Below are positions 23,536-32,630 of a stretch of DNA of 64,000 nucleotides, piece by piece. The position numbers and the translations under genes are program-made. The DNA lies in the NCBI GenBank assembly GCA_028768525.1, contig CP054837.1:4336001-4400000 (forward strand). The letters are read 5' to 3'. The DNA comes from Desulfobacter sp. (GTDB lineage: Bacteria > Desulfobacterota > Desulfobacteria > Desulfobacterales > Desulfobacteraceae). Numbering within the stretch: the stretch's first letter is position 1; each line of letters opens with the position of its first letter. The notes beneath the pieces are model-generated. The model worked only from the letters and a program-made list of their open reading frames with translations. It had not been told where the DNA came from and ran no database searches.

Positions 23536-26032
23536 GGATCTTTTCCACTTCCGCCATCTTTCCCCGGGCCATTTCCGGTGAGATATATACGGCCCCGCAG
23601 CCCGGGCATTGGGGCAGGTCCACATCGAACCGGGAATCCAGGTAGGCCACATGGTTTTTGACACTCTCCAGCGGGGTGCGGCAGGTGCCGCAGGACAGGG
23701 CCGGGTTGTGGCCGTCCAGGGGGCCGCCCGGCGCAGTGCCCGGGGGCCGGGCCACTTCCATCCGGTGGCACCAGGTATCCAGGATCTCATATGCCCCGCC
23801 GTCTTCCTTGAATGCCACCCAGAAGCAGACATTGGCCGGCCGGAAATTGGCGATTTCAGCGCCCCTTTCCCCATCCACAAAAAAGGACCGGTTTTTTTCC
23901 GATTCATGGTGGTCCAGCACCCTTTGAATGTCCGGCACCAGGATGAATTCATCTTCCATGCGGGCCAGGGCCTCCGGCGGGATCATGATTCTTTTCCCGC
24001 CGTTGGTAATCGGTACCGTATCCTCTGGCGCTTCCCCGCCTTCCATCTCCCGTTTAAAGGCGGCGAGATTCCTGCGCCGGCCCGAAAAGCCGGGATCCTG
24101 CCTGTTTTCAGGGTCAGCCGTTCCCGGCCAGAACAGGTCCAGAATATGGCGGGCGGGTTTTCCGGCCCGGGCCAGGCGGTCCCGGCACATGGCACAATAG
24201 GCCATATAGTCCAGGGGGCTCTGCCGGACCCGGTTTTGGATGATGGTGCCGGCCAGGTTGGGGTTGGCATTGAAGACCAGGCCGCCGAAGCCGCAGCATT
24301 CAGTCAGTTCTCCGGCGGTGTCCAGTTCTTTGATCTCAAGGCCTTGTGATAGGGCCAGGGATCTCACGGCCTGCTGGACGGCCGTGTCCCTGCGGGCCGT
24401 GCAGGGGTCGCTGACAGCCACGGGGCCGGCAGGGGAGGGCTGGGGCCGGGGAAGGCCGGCGCGGAGGGCATCCATCTCCACGTAAAGGGAGGAAATCTCG
24501 GCCCCGGGCAGAACCTCTTCCAGCATCCGGGTGCAGGCGGTGCAGGCGGTGATGATCCCGGGCCGGCCCCAGGATTCCCAGAGGGCCTTGAGCCGGCTGC
24601 CGGTCTCCTGAAACAGCCCCTTTTGCCCCGCCCAGTATGCCGGTGCCCCGCAGCAGCCGGAGATGAGCCCGATGTCTTCTTCAAGGGTATTATTCAGCCA
24701 TGCCCAGGCCGCTTTGACCTGGTCCGGGGATGAGCCGGTGAGCTGGCATCCCGGGAAGAACACCCTGTCCGAGGTGGTTTTGCCCGGGGCATGGATGGAG
24801 AAAAAGCAGGTTTCGCCATTGGCATGGGCCATTTCTCCCAGGGCGAATTCATGGGCGGAGGGGGGCATTTTATTATCTGCCACCATCTCCTGCCGGGCGG
24901 AGAGGCAGAGGTCGGCCATGGAAAAATCATTGGGGCAGACGGTTTCGCACTGACCGCAGAGGCTGCAGGAGTTGATCAGGGTATTGGCCTTTTTTTCCCC
25001 CATGACGATGGCCAGATTGTTGTAAATCTCCCGGGCGTATTTACCGGGATGGCCCTTGAAATTCTCCAGAAAGGTGTTGCAGGTCCGGATGCACCGGGAG
25101 CAGTCGCACTGGATGCAGCGGCCTGCCTCCAGGGCGGCCTGTTCAATATTTTTTCCAGCATCGGCAATCATTGGCCGGATCGCCTCATGGCTGATGTCCG
25201 TGGAGAGCCCGGTCTGAAAAACGCCCTCCCTCTCCCGGCCGGCCCTCAGGGAGACCCCGGACAAGATCCGGTCCATGGAGGTGGCGGCCTTCCGGCCCTG
25301 GAAGGCAAGGTCTATGGGGTAGCTGTCAGGGCTGGCGGAGGCCCCGTTCCGGGAAAAACCGCCGGCAAACCGTTTGGAATCCGACAGCCATTGGAGGGAA
25401 AATTCCTCTGTTTCCGGAGGATTCTCTGGCCCCCCCCGGGCGTCCATGCCGATGTACTGGGCCTGGAACCGGTCCTGCGCCTCTAAGAAGGATGTATACC
25501 CGGCCCGGGTGGTGAATTTCACCCCGAATCTTTCAAGGCGTGCAATCTCCCGGTCCAGAACCGACGGGGGCAGGACCGCCCTGTCCAGTTGGCGCAGGTG
25601 ACCGCCCAGCCGCTCTTCATGTTCGAATACACGGACCTTATAGCCCTTGAGGGCCAGGTCCCAGGCCGCCGTGAGGCTGGACAGGCCGCTGCCCCAGATG
25701 CCGACGAGTGTTTCCTTGGCCGGGGGGGGGAAGTATTTTTTCTGCCGGTTCCGGTTTCCGGCGCAGGCCCGTTCCAGCCGGCCGATGGCCAAAGGATCAT
25801 CAAGCTCTTTACGGATGCAGGCCGCTTCGCAGGGATGGTCGCAGATCCGGGTGATGATTTCCGGCAGGGGCAGGGTTTTTTCAATGATTTTAAAGGCCTT
25901 GTCCGCATTCCCCCCGGCCATCTGGGCCAGGAAACCTTTTACATCCACATGGAAGGGGCACCGGGCCGTGCAAAAGGCCGGCTCCTCCTGGATGCATTTT
26001 TTCTCATAGGCGGTGAGGTCTGATTTTTCCAT
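23522..26032 (-). CDS. FAD/iron-sulfur oxidoreductase with CCG domains and a C-terminal DVU_1557-like module
   Basis: An 836-residue multi-domain protein next to mop. An N-terminal GltD-type iron-sulfur region has CTARCPFHVDVKGFL and CDHPCEAACIR (about 20-75). A flavin-binding segment follows, but its nucleotide loop reads GIWGSGLSSLTAA, with serine for the third glycine, and the flavin domain is short. Next come two ferredoxin-like motifs (CIQCDCSRCIRTC, CSLCGQCETVCP), then two HdrB-like CCG domains (FFPGCQLTG with SGCCGAPAYW; ECCGFGGLVF). The last part (from about 680) ends in a paired-cysteine module, CGTCRTP and CPGCGAVY, which is a separate small protein (DVU_1557-type) in Desulfovibrio. 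It probably takes electrons from Mop. It is 64 bases downstream of mop. Confidence 0.8.
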   Translation of the reverse strand: MEKSDLTAYEKKCIQEEPAFCTARCPFHVDVKGFLAQMAGGNADKAFKIIEKTLPLPEIITRICDHPCEAACIRKELDDPLAIGRLERACAGNRNRQKKYFPPPAKETLVGIWGSGLSSLTAAWDLALKGYKVRVFEHEERLGGHLRQLDRAVLPPSVLDREIARLERFGVKFTTRAGYTSFLEAQDRFQAQYIGMDARGGPENPPETEEFSLQWLSDSKRFAGGFSRNGASASPDSYPIDLAFQGRKAATSMDRILSGVSLRAGREREGVFQTGLSTDISHEAIRPMIADAGKNIEQAALEAGRCIQCDCSRCIRTCNTFLENFKGHPGKYAREIYNNLAIVMGEKKANTLINSCSLCGQCETVCPNDFSMADLCLSARQEMVADNKMPPSAHEFALGEMAHANGETCFFSIHAPGKTTSDRVFFPGCQLTGSSPDQVKAAWAWLNNTLEEDIGLISGCCGAPAYWAGQKGLFQETGSRLKALWESWGRPGIITACTACTRMLEEVLPGAEISSLYVEMDALRAGLPRPQPSPAGPVAVSDPCTARRDTAVQQAVRSLALSQGLEIKELDTAGELTECCGFGGLVFNANPNLAGTIIQNRVRQSPLDYMAYCAMCRDRLARAGKPARHILDLFWPGTADPENRQDPGFSGRRRNLAAFKREMEGGEAPEDTVPITNGGKRIMIPPEALARMEDEFILVPDIQRVLDHHESEKNRSFFVDGERGAEIANFRPANVCFWVAFKEDGGAYEILDTWCHRMEVARPPGTAPGGPLDGHNPALSCGTCRTPLESVKNHVAYLDSRFDVDLPQCPGCGAVYISPEMARGKMAEVEKILEDK

Positions 26033-26096
26033 GGTTTAAAATGAATTAAACCGCCGGGGCAGGCCCCGGCGGCTGGGTTGCAGGTTAAAGCGGGGG

Positions 26097-28814
26097 CTAG
26101 CCGTTCAGTTCCGCCAGCACCTTGTCCGGTGTGGCCGGCAGCCGTTTGATCCGGGCCCCGCATGCATTGTAGATGCCGTTGATGACGGCGGCATGGGGGG
26201 AGGTCAGCGGCAGCTCGCCCACGCCGGCGGCGCCGAAGGGGCCGTGTTCCCTGGGGGTCTGAACATAGATCAGTTCAATGTCGTCGGGGATGGCTTTGAT
26301 GTAGGGGAAGCCCGCACCCACCATGGTGGAATGCTTTTTGATGTCCTCGTAATCTTCGGACAGGGCCAGGCCGATGCTCTGGGCAATGCCGCCGTACATC
26401 TGGCCGTCCACCACCAGCTTATTGTTGATCTTGCCCACGTCGGCAATGGCGGTCATCTTGGTGACCTTTGTCTTGCCCGTGGCCGTTTCAACGCAGACTT
26501 CGGCCATGAACAGGCCGTACATGTACACGGCAAAGGGGCTGCCCTGGCCGTTTTCATCACAGTCCACAGCCGGGGCGGTCCAGGCGCCGGTGTATTCCAC
26601 GGGGATTTTTTCTTCCTTCATTTCTTCATAGGTCCGGTAACTGCCGTCGCTTTTTCTCATACCGCCCAGCAGCAGTTCGCAGGCCGCCTTGGTGGCCTGG
26701 CCGGTGACCACCTGGGAGCGGGAACCGCCGGCAGGTCCGGAGTTGGGGGTGACGGAGGTGTCGTTCATCACCAGTTTTATCTTTTCAGGGGCGATCCCCA
26801 GGGGACGGAGGGCCTCGTGGGCAGTGCCCAGGGTGCCTGCATCTGCGCCCTGGCCGTGGTCTTCCCAGGAGTTGAATACGGTGATGGTGTTGTCCTCGTT
26901 GAGCTGTACCCGGGCTTCGGAGCCGTCCGGGCCGTCCAGGCCGCAGCCGTATACCCCGATGGAGATCCCCACCCCGTATTTTTCGGCGTCGGTGGACTTT
27001 CTGGCGGCTTCGGCTTTGGCAGCCTCGTATTTGGGTTTGAGGGTATCGAACATCTCTTCCAGGCTCAGGGCGTCCGGGGTCTGGCCCGTGGGGGTGGTGG
27101 CCCCTTCACGGTAGATGTTTTTATAGCGCAGGTCAAAGGGGTCCATGCCCAGCTTTTCGGCCAGCATGTCCATGAGAACCTCTGAAGAGAATTCGCTCTG
27201 GGGAGACCCGTAACCCCTGAAGGCGGAGCCCCAGGCGTGGTTGGTGCAGACGGTGCGGCCTTCGCCCCGGATATGGGCAATGTCGTAGCCGGCGCCGATG
27301 AACTGGGCCCCGCGCAGGGTTAAAAGGTCGCCGAATTCGGAGTAGGGGCCGTGGTCCACGGACCAGTCGGTTTCCATGGCCTTGAGTTTCCCGTCTTTTT
27401 CAGCAGCCAGCCTCACATTCATGAAGAAGGGAGAGCGTTTGCCCGTATAGGTCTGCTGCTGGTACCAATCGTAGTTGAGGAATACCGGTTTGCCCGTGGC
27501 CATGGCGGCCACGCCCACCAGGGCTTCCATAGTGGGGGAGAACTTATAGCCGAAGGTGCCGCCGGTGGGGTTCTGGACCAGGGTGAGTTTTTCAGGCTCG
27601 ATCCCCAGGCCCGGGGCGATCATGGCCAGGTGGAGGTGGATGCCGATGGATTTGGAGTGGATGGTCAGCGTTCCGTCTTCGCCGGGGAAGGCAAAGCCCA
27701 CGTCCGGCTCGATGGGCATGTGGGGCTGGCGGCCCACGTAGAAATCATCTTCAATGGTGACATCGGCATTGTCAAAGATGGGGGCGGTTTCCTCCCCTTT
27801 TTTGATGGCCTGGGTAAAATAGATATTGGGGGTGCCCGGATGGATTTCCATGGCATCTTCGGCCATGGCGGCCGGTGCGCTCATGTATTCGGGCAGGGGT
27901 TCCAGGTCCACCTTCACCTTTTCTGCGGCGGCCTTGGCATTCTTCTCTGTGTCGGCACAGACAATGGCAATGGCGTCGCCGAACTGGAATACCTTTTCAT
28001 CGCAGAGGATGGGCCGGTCCCAGCCGTCCCCCTTGTTGGAGGGGAAGGTGATCAGCCCGGTGATTCTGTTTTTGCCCTTAACGTCCTTGTGGGTGACCAC
28101 CTTGTAGACGCCGGGCATTTTTTCGGCTTCCGAGGTGTCAATGGATTTGATATTGGCGTGGGAGACCTTGGCCTGGACCAGGGCCAGCCTCAGGGTCTCT
28201 TCGGGCATCTTGATCCCCAGGTCGGCCCCGAAGTCGCAGGTGCCGGTGACCTTGGCCACGGCGCTGGGCCGGGGGTATTTGGTCCCCCAGATCCGGCCGT
28301 CTTCGGGGATCTTGAACATCAGTTCGTCCATGGACATCTCGCCGTTGATGACCTTGGCCGCATCCATCACCGAATCCACTAGCTGTTTGTAACCGGTGCA
28401 GCGGCAGGCGTTTCTGTGTTTCTGGAACCAGTCCCGTACATCCTCGCGGGTGGGAGTGGGATGGGTGTCCAGCAATGCCTTGCAGGAGACGATGAAGCCC
28501 GGGGTGCAGAACCCGCACTGGGCGCCGCCGTTGGCAATCCAGGCCACCTGGATGGGGTGGAGGTTGTCCGGGGTGCCGATGCCTTCAACGGTGGTAATCT
28601 CCGAATAATCCGGCACCCGTTTCATTTTGGTGACACAGGACCGGACCAGTTTTGAGTTCAGAATAACATTGCAGGCGCCGCACTGGCCCTGGTCGCATCC
28701 GACCTTGACACCGGTGAGGTAGAGGCCGTTCCGAAGGACAGTGGACAATGTATCATCCTCATTTACAAAAACGGTTCTTTCAATACCGTTTACCAATAGT
28801 TTTTTACCGATCAT
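26097..28814 (-). CDS. mop: molybdenum aldehyde oxidoreductase (Mop)
   Basis: A 905-residue xanthine-oxidase-family enzyme nearly identical in length and layout to the 907-residue Desulfovibrio gigas protein. The plant-type [2Fe-2S] domain has Cys40, 45, 48 and 60, and the second [2Fe-2S] domain has Cys100, 103, 137 and 139, the same numbers as in D. gigas. The molybdenum domains follow, with GGTFGYKFSPT, AFRGYGSPQ and the catalytic glutamate in GVGELPLTSPH (Glu867). There is no flavin domain and no signal peptide, so it acts in the cytoplasm and oxidises aldehydes to acids. AAGGAG (28821-28826) precedes the ATG. It heads the accessory series reaching down to 15913. Confidence 0.95.
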   Translation of the reverse strand: MIGKKLLVNGIERTVFVNEDDTLSTVLRNGLYLTGVKVGCDQGQCGACNVILNSKLVRSCVTKMKRVPDYSEITTVEGIGTPDNLHPIQVAWIANGGAQCGFCTPGFIVSCKALLDTHPTPTREDVRDWFQKHRNACRCTGYKQLVDSVMDAAKVINGEMSMDELMFKIPEDGRIWGTKYPRPSAVAKVTGTCDFGADLGIKMPEETLRLALVQAKVSHANIKSIDTSEAEKMPGVYKVVTHKDVKGKNRITGLITFPSNKGDGWDRPILCDEKVFQFGDAIAIVCADTEKNAKAAAEKVKVDLEPLPEYMSAPAAMAEDAMEIHPGTPNIYFTQAIKKGEETAPIFDNADVTIEDDFYVGRQPHMPIEPDVGFAFPGEDGTLTIHSKSIGIHLHLAMIAPGLGIEPEKLTLVQNPTGGTFGYKFSPTMEALVGVAAMATGKPVFLNYDWYQQQTYTGKRSPFFMNVRLAAEKDGKLKAMETDWSVDHGPYSEFGDLLTLRGAQFIGAGYDIAHIRGEGRTVCTNHAWGSAFRGYGSPQSEFSSEVLMDMLAEKLGMDPFDLRYKNIYREGATTPTGQTPDALSLEEMFDTLKPKYEAAKAEAARKSTDAEKYGVGISIGVYGCGLDGPDGSEARVQLNEDNTITVFNSWEDHGQGADAGTLGTAHEALRPLGIAPEKIKLVMNDTSVTPNSGPAGGSRSQVVTGQATKAACELLLGGMRKSDGSYRTYEEMKEEKIPVEYTGAWTAPAVDCDENGQGSPFAVYMYGLFMAEVCVETATGKTKVTKMTAIADVGKINNKLVVDGQMYGGIAQSIGLALSEDYEDIKKHSTMVGAGFPYIKAIPDDIELIYVQTPREHGPFGAAGVGELPLTSPHAAVINGIYNACGARIKRLPATPDKVLAELNG

Positions 28815-28826
28815 TTCAATCTCCTT

Positions 28827-28858
28827 GTACGTTTAAATCAAAGTACGTTTAAATCAAA
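28827..28858. repeat. perfect 16-base tandem duplication in the mop leader
   Basis: GTACGTTTAAATCAAA occurs twice in direct contact, at 28827-28842 and 28843-28858, immediately upstream of the mop ribosome binding site. It lies inside the predicted untranslated leader and could be a regulator site or a recent duplication. Confidence 0.8.
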
Positions 28859-28923
28859 AGTTGAGCCTTGAGCGGGAAGCCTGGTGAATATGTGGACCCT
28901 GGTGGAAGGCAGATCTTGTTTGT

Positions 28924-28952
28924 TTTGTATGTTTGGGGATGTTTTTAGTCAA
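28924..28952 (-). promoter_or_regulatory. predicted sigma70 promoter of mop
   Basis: Read on the minus strand: TTGACT (28952-28947), a 17-base spacer, TACAAA (28929-28924). The -35 element matches five of six bases and the -10 four of six. It lies about 110 bases upstream of the mop ATG, and the -35 element is contained in the left arm of a long inverted repeat (28942-28987). Confidence 0.5.
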
Positions 28953-28987
28953 GATAATAATTGATTAATAATTATTATGACTAAAAA
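28942..28987. promoter_or_regulatory. long AT-rich inverted repeat overlapping the mop -35 element (candidate operator)
   Basis: TTTTTAGTC plus ATAATAATT (28942-28950, 28954-28962) is matched by AATTATTAT plus GACTAAAAA (28970-28987): 18 paired bases with a three-base bulge and a seven-base centre. It overlaps the predicted -35 box. No T-run follows on either strand, so it is more likely a protein-binding site than a terminator. Confidence 0.5.
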
Positions 28988-29096
28988 TAACTAAAAATAA
29001 CCATTGGTGTTTGCGCGCAGATGTGCCCGGGACGGGTGTCCCAGGCTGTTTTTTTTAATGTTCAAAAATGAATGGGGAAGGAGCCGATAACAGGGA

Positions 29097-29927
29097 TCAG
29101 CGAGTCAGGATGGCCTCAATGCAGCCGATGGCACGGGAGGAAAAATTTTTTTCCAGGTTGGGTCCGAAATGGTCGGCCATGGCGCCGAAGATCAGGCCGG
29201 TGTTTACCGCAGGGATGCCTTTGGTTTCCCGGATATGGTTGACCGTCCGCCACCAGGCCGCGGCATTTTCAGTTTCATCGGAAAAATAGTCTGGTTTGAA
29301 TCCGGCGTCGGCCAGTTGGGCGTTGAGGGTATCCCAGGCTGGGACAAAGGAGGTGGCGGCATCCGCCCCCCAGGGCACGGGCATGAGGGGCACCGGGCCC
29401 GGGCCGTCCACGATTTCATGGAGGATGAGTTTGCCCCCGGGCTTGAGAACCCGGTGGAATTCGGCCAGGGCTCTGGGTTTGTCCTCGATGTTCATGAGGA
29501 TATGCTGGCAGAGCACGGCGTCGAAACAGGTGTTGCCGTATGGCAGGTCCAGGACCGAACCCTGCTGGAAACGGATGTTGCGCCCCTTGTCCATGCCGCA
29601 CCATTGGGTCAGGATCCGGGCCGTATGGATGAAGTCCTCCGTGATGTCGATGCCGGCAGCCTGGAACCCGAATTGTTCGGCCAGAAGCCGGGTGGAGCCG
29701 CCCATGCCGCAGCCGGCATCCAGGATCACCGAATCCGTTGCCAGGCCCGCCTTTTTAATCAGGCTGATGGTGGCTTTGGGGCCGCCGGTGTGGAGCTGGT
29801 CCACCGGGGCCAGGTCCCGTGGGGAAATGGTTTCAGCGGATTTTCCGGCCTTTTCAAGGCCTGCCCGGATGGCTTCTACCAGGTCCGGGCAGGCGTAGTG
29901 GTGTTGAACGCGGTCTTCGGTTTCCAT
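29097..29927 (-). CDS. class I SAM-dependent methyltransferase
   Basis: A 276-residue methyltransferase. LDAGCGMGGSTRLLAEQ is the SAM-binding loop, GIDITEDFI the acidic strand end, and VLKPGGKLILHEIV the core strand. General layout (long N-terminal part, SAM fold, a C-terminal substrate cap) resembles sarcosine/dimethylglycine and tocopherol-type small-molecule methyltransferases; the substrate is not known. It overlaps the acetoacetyl-CoA synthetase stop by one base (TGATG), so it is translated as the last gene of the acyl-CoA operon rather than belonging to the mop unit that follows. Confidence 0.82.
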   Translation of the reverse strand: METEDRVQHHYACPDLVEAIRAGLEKAGKSAETISPRDLAPVDQLHTGGPKATISLIKKAGLATDSVILDAGCGMGGSTRLLAEQFGFQAAGIDITEDFIHTARILTQWCGMDKGRNIRFQQGSVLDLPYGNTCFDAVLCQHILMNIEDKPRALAEFHRVLKPGGKLILHEIVDGPGPVPLMPVPWGADAATSFVPAWDTLNAQLADAGFKPDYFSDETENAAAWWRTVNHIRETKGIPAVNTGLIFGAMADHFGPNLEKNFSSRAIGCIEAILTR

Positions 29928-31876
29928 CAGCTTTTCAATTCCTTCAGGTCTCCGAAGAAATCCAGGGATTCCGGGTTTTTCAATGCATCCTTGTTTTTGA
30001 CCTCCCTTCCCTCGATCATGTGGCGGACGGCCAGTTCCACCTTTTTCATGTTCAGGGTATAGGGGATGTCCGGGGTTTCGATGATCTTGGCCGGGACATG
30101 CCTGGGGGAGGCATGGGTTCGGATATCGGCCCGGATTCTTTTTTCCAGTTCCTCGGTGAGGGTGATGCCCGGGGCCAGTTTAACGAAGAGCACCACCCGG
30201 ACATCGTTATTCCAGGGCTGGCCCACCACCACGGAATCATCGATTTCCATCATGGCGTCCAGGCGGCGGTAGATCTCGGCGGTGCCGATGCGGACCCCGC
30301 CCGGGTTGAGGGTGGCGTCGGAGCGGCCATACATGATAACCCCGCCCCGTTCGGTGACCATGACAAAATCCCCATGGGTCCAGATATTGGGGAACTGGTC
30401 AAAATAGGCCGAGTGGTACTTTGAACCGTCCTTGTCCCCCCAGAAGAAAATGGGCATGGAGGGGAAGGGGGCGGTGCAGACCAGTTCCGCCTGCTCGCCC
30501 ACCACGGGTTTGCCGTCGGGGCCGAAGGCAAAGACCTTCATTCCCAGGCCCCTGCACTGGAGTTCCCCCACATAGACAGGCCCCATGGGATTTCCCAGGG
30601 CAAAACATCCGTTGAGGTCCGAGCCGCCGGAGATGGAGGCCAGCTGGATATCTTTTTTAATATGGTCGTAGACAAAGTGAAAATTTTCGTTGGAAAGGGG
30701 GGACCCCGTGGAGAGCACCGATTTCAGCGGACTCAGGTCGAACTGCTCCCCTGGTTTCACCCCTGCGTTTTTCAGGGCTTCGATGTATCCGGCCGAGGTG
30801 CCGAAGACGGTGATCTTTTCCTCTTCAGCCATTTTCCACAGCGCTTCGGGCCCGGGATGGAAGGGATTGCCGTCGTAAAGGACCAGGGTGGCCCCGGTGC
30901 TCAGGGCGCAGGTGAGCCAGTTCCACATCATCCACCCGCAGGTGGTGAAATAGAAGATGACGTCCCCTTCCCTGAGGTCGGTGTGGAGGACCAGTTCCTT
31001 TTTCTGGTGGAGCAGGACCCCGCCGATGCTCTGGACCATGCATTTGGGAAGCCCCGTGGTGCCCGAGGAGTACATGATATACAGGGGATCGTCAAAGTCC
31101 ATCTGGGCAAACTCAATCTCTGTGGCGCCGGGTGTTTTGAAATCCTTGAAATGGACGGCATTGGGAAGGGCAGTGATGTCGGGATCCTCATTGACATAGG
31201 GAACCACCACAATTTTTTCAATGGAGGGCAGTTCTTTGACGATGCCGGCGATGCGGTCGATGCTGTCCAGGGGTTTTCCCTTGAAGAAGTAGCCGTCCGC
31301 CGTGAACAGCACCTTGGGCCGGGTCTGGCCGAAGCGGTCCAGCACCCCCTTGATGCCGAAATCCGGGGAGCAGGAGGACCAGATGGCACCCAGGCTGGTG
31401 GCGGCCAGCATGGCCACGATGGATTCGGGCATATTGGGAATAAATCCCACCACCCGGTCCCCGGGGACCACGCCGCAGGCCTTGAGGGCGGCGGCGGTCT
31501 GGGCGACCTCAGCGTAGAGCTGGTTGTAGGTGAGGGTGCGCCTGACCTTATCCTCCCCCCGGAAAACCAGGGCGGTGTTGTCGTTCCTGAATTTGAGCAG
31601 GTTTTCGGCGAAGTTGATCTTTGACCCGGTGAAAAATTTGGCCCCGGGCATCTTATCCTTGTCCTGGATCACCTGCTCGTAGGGTTTTGAGGCGGTGATA
31701 TCCAGGTAATCCCAGGCTGCGGCCCAGAAATCCTCCAGATTGTCCACGGACCATTCCCAGAGTTCCGGATAGGCGGAAAAGTCCTTGTCGAACCGATTAT
31801 TGACCCGGGTCATGAAATCATACATATTGGTGGATTGAATCCGTTCTTCCGAAGGCTGCCACAATAAATCGGCCAT
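29927..31876 (-). CDS. acetoacetyl-CoA synthetase
   Basis: A 649-residue acyl-adenylate-forming ligase of normal length for acetoacetate-CoA ligases, with the family N-terminus (LLWQPSEERIQSTNMYDFM), the P-loop YSSGTTGLPKCMVQ, GGSDLNGCFALGNP and the THGDFV hinge region; the C-terminal segment holds lysines near NMKKVELAV. It would activate acetoacetate, the product of HMG-CoA lyase, to acetoacetyl-CoA for thiolysis. It follows the cupin regulator by 12 bases and is coupled to the methyltransferase downstream. Confidence 0.9.
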   Translation of the reverse strand: MADLLWQPSEERIQSTNMYDFMTRVNNRFDKDFSAYPELWEWSVDNLEDFWAAAWDYLDITASKPYEQVIQDKDKMPGAKFFTGSKINFAENLLKFRNDNTALVFRGEDKVRRTLTYNQLYAEVAQTAAALKACGVVPGDRVVGFIPNMPESIVAMLAATSLGAIWSSCSPDFGIKGVLDRFGQTRPKVLFTADGYFFKGKPLDSIDRIAGIVKELPSIEKIVVVPYVNEDPDITALPNAVHFKDFKTPGATEIEFAQMDFDDPLYIMYSSGTTGLPKCMVQSIGGVLLHQKKELVLHTDLREGDVIFYFTTCGWMMWNWLTCALSTGATLVLYDGNPFHPGPEALWKMAEEEKITVFGTSAGYIEALKNAGVKPGEQFDLSPLKSVLSTGSPLSNENFHFVYDHIKKDIQLASISGGSDLNGCFALGNPMGPVYVGELQCRGLGMKVFAFGPDGKPVVGEQAELVCTAPFPSMPIFFWGDKDGSKYHSAYFDQFPNIWTHGDFVMVTERGGVIMYGRSDATLNPGGVRIGTAEIYRRLDAMMEIDDSVVVGQPWNNDVRVVLFVKLAPGITLTEELEKRIRADIRTHASPRHVPAKIIETPDIPYTLNMKKVELAVRHMIEGREVKNKDALKNPESLDFFGDLKELKS

Positions 31877-31888
31877 GGTCTTTCCTCC

Positions 31889-32524
31889 TTATTCGTAGAG
31901 TACTGCCAGGATGGTGGCTTTATCTGTTTTTGCCGTCAGATAGTGGGGGGTGGTGGAGAGGTAATAGGCCGAATCCCCCGGTTCCAGATCGTAGGAGTCC
32001 TTGGCGATGGTCAGGTTGGCCGTGCCCTCCAGTACAAAGATGAATTCTTCCCCGTTGTGGACGGAAATTTCGCTGTCTTCGGTTTTTTCCAGCTGGACGA
32101 TGAGGGCTTCCATGTGCCGCCCCTGGACTTCCGGAGCCAGGCTCATATAGGAGTATACATTCTGTTTCCCGGTTTTGGAGGCGGAGCGTGAAATCTGTTT
32201 GCGGTCGTCTTTACGGGTAATGGAGTAAAGTTTGGTGCCCATGCCGGATACCAGGCGTCCCACGGCGGCATCCAGGGCCTTGGAGAGTTTCATGACCATG
32301 CCCAGCTGGGGGCTTTCCTTACCGCTTTCAATATCCGTCAGCCGTTCCACGCTGAAGCCCGTGAGGCTGGACAGGTCGTCCAGGGAAATTCCCCGCTCCT
32401 GCCGAAGCTGCCGTATCCGGGTTCCGACCTCGTCCACCTCCCCGGCCTCTCCGTTTTTGATATTGCCGGTGAGGTCCTCAAAATAATCCACATTGATATG
32501 GGGAATATTCTCTTTTTTTTCCAT
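31889..32524 (-). CDS. XRE-family regulator with C-terminal cupin sensor
   Basis: A 211-residue DNA-binding regulator. The helix-turn-helix is at about 33-88 (GTRIRQLRQERGISLDDLSSLTGFS) and the cupin at about 130-211 (NGEEFIFVLEGTANLTI, LEPGDSAYYLSTTPHYL). Such regulators sense small organic acids or acyl-CoAs. It sits between HMG-CoA lyase and acetoacetyl-CoA synthetase, which suggests local control of ketone-body or leucine-type metabolism. Its start codon is followed upstream by a 106-base gap that may contain a separate promoter. Confidence 0.88.
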   Translation of the reverse strand: MEKKENIPHINVDYFEDLTGNIKNGEAGEVDEVGTRIRQLRQERGISLDDLSSLTGFSVERLTDIESGKESPQLGMVMKLSKALDAAVGRLVSGMGTKLYSITRKDDRKQISRSASKTGKQNVYSYMSLAPEVQGRHMEALIVQLEKTEDSEISVHNGEEFIFVLEGTANLTIAKDSYDLEPGDSAYYLSTTPHYLTAKTDKATILAVLYE

Positions 32525-32630
32525 GGTATCTCCTTTGTGAAAAGCGGGAACGGTGACCCCGCTTCTTTTTATTTTAGGTATCCGGTTTTTCCGGCCGGAT
32601 ACCGTTTTTTAAGGTTTCGAACCAATGGGT

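Noticed and set aside
23536..23952. An N-terminal extension of the TrsM methyltransferase
   Set aside because: The segment lies fully inside the preceding oxidoreductase gene and reads as an Arg/Pro/Trp-rich shadow frame.
28942..28987. Terminator for the methyltransferase at 29097
   Set aside because: The stem is almost pure AT and no T-run follows it on the minus strand; it overlaps a promoter -35 box, so an operator is more likely.
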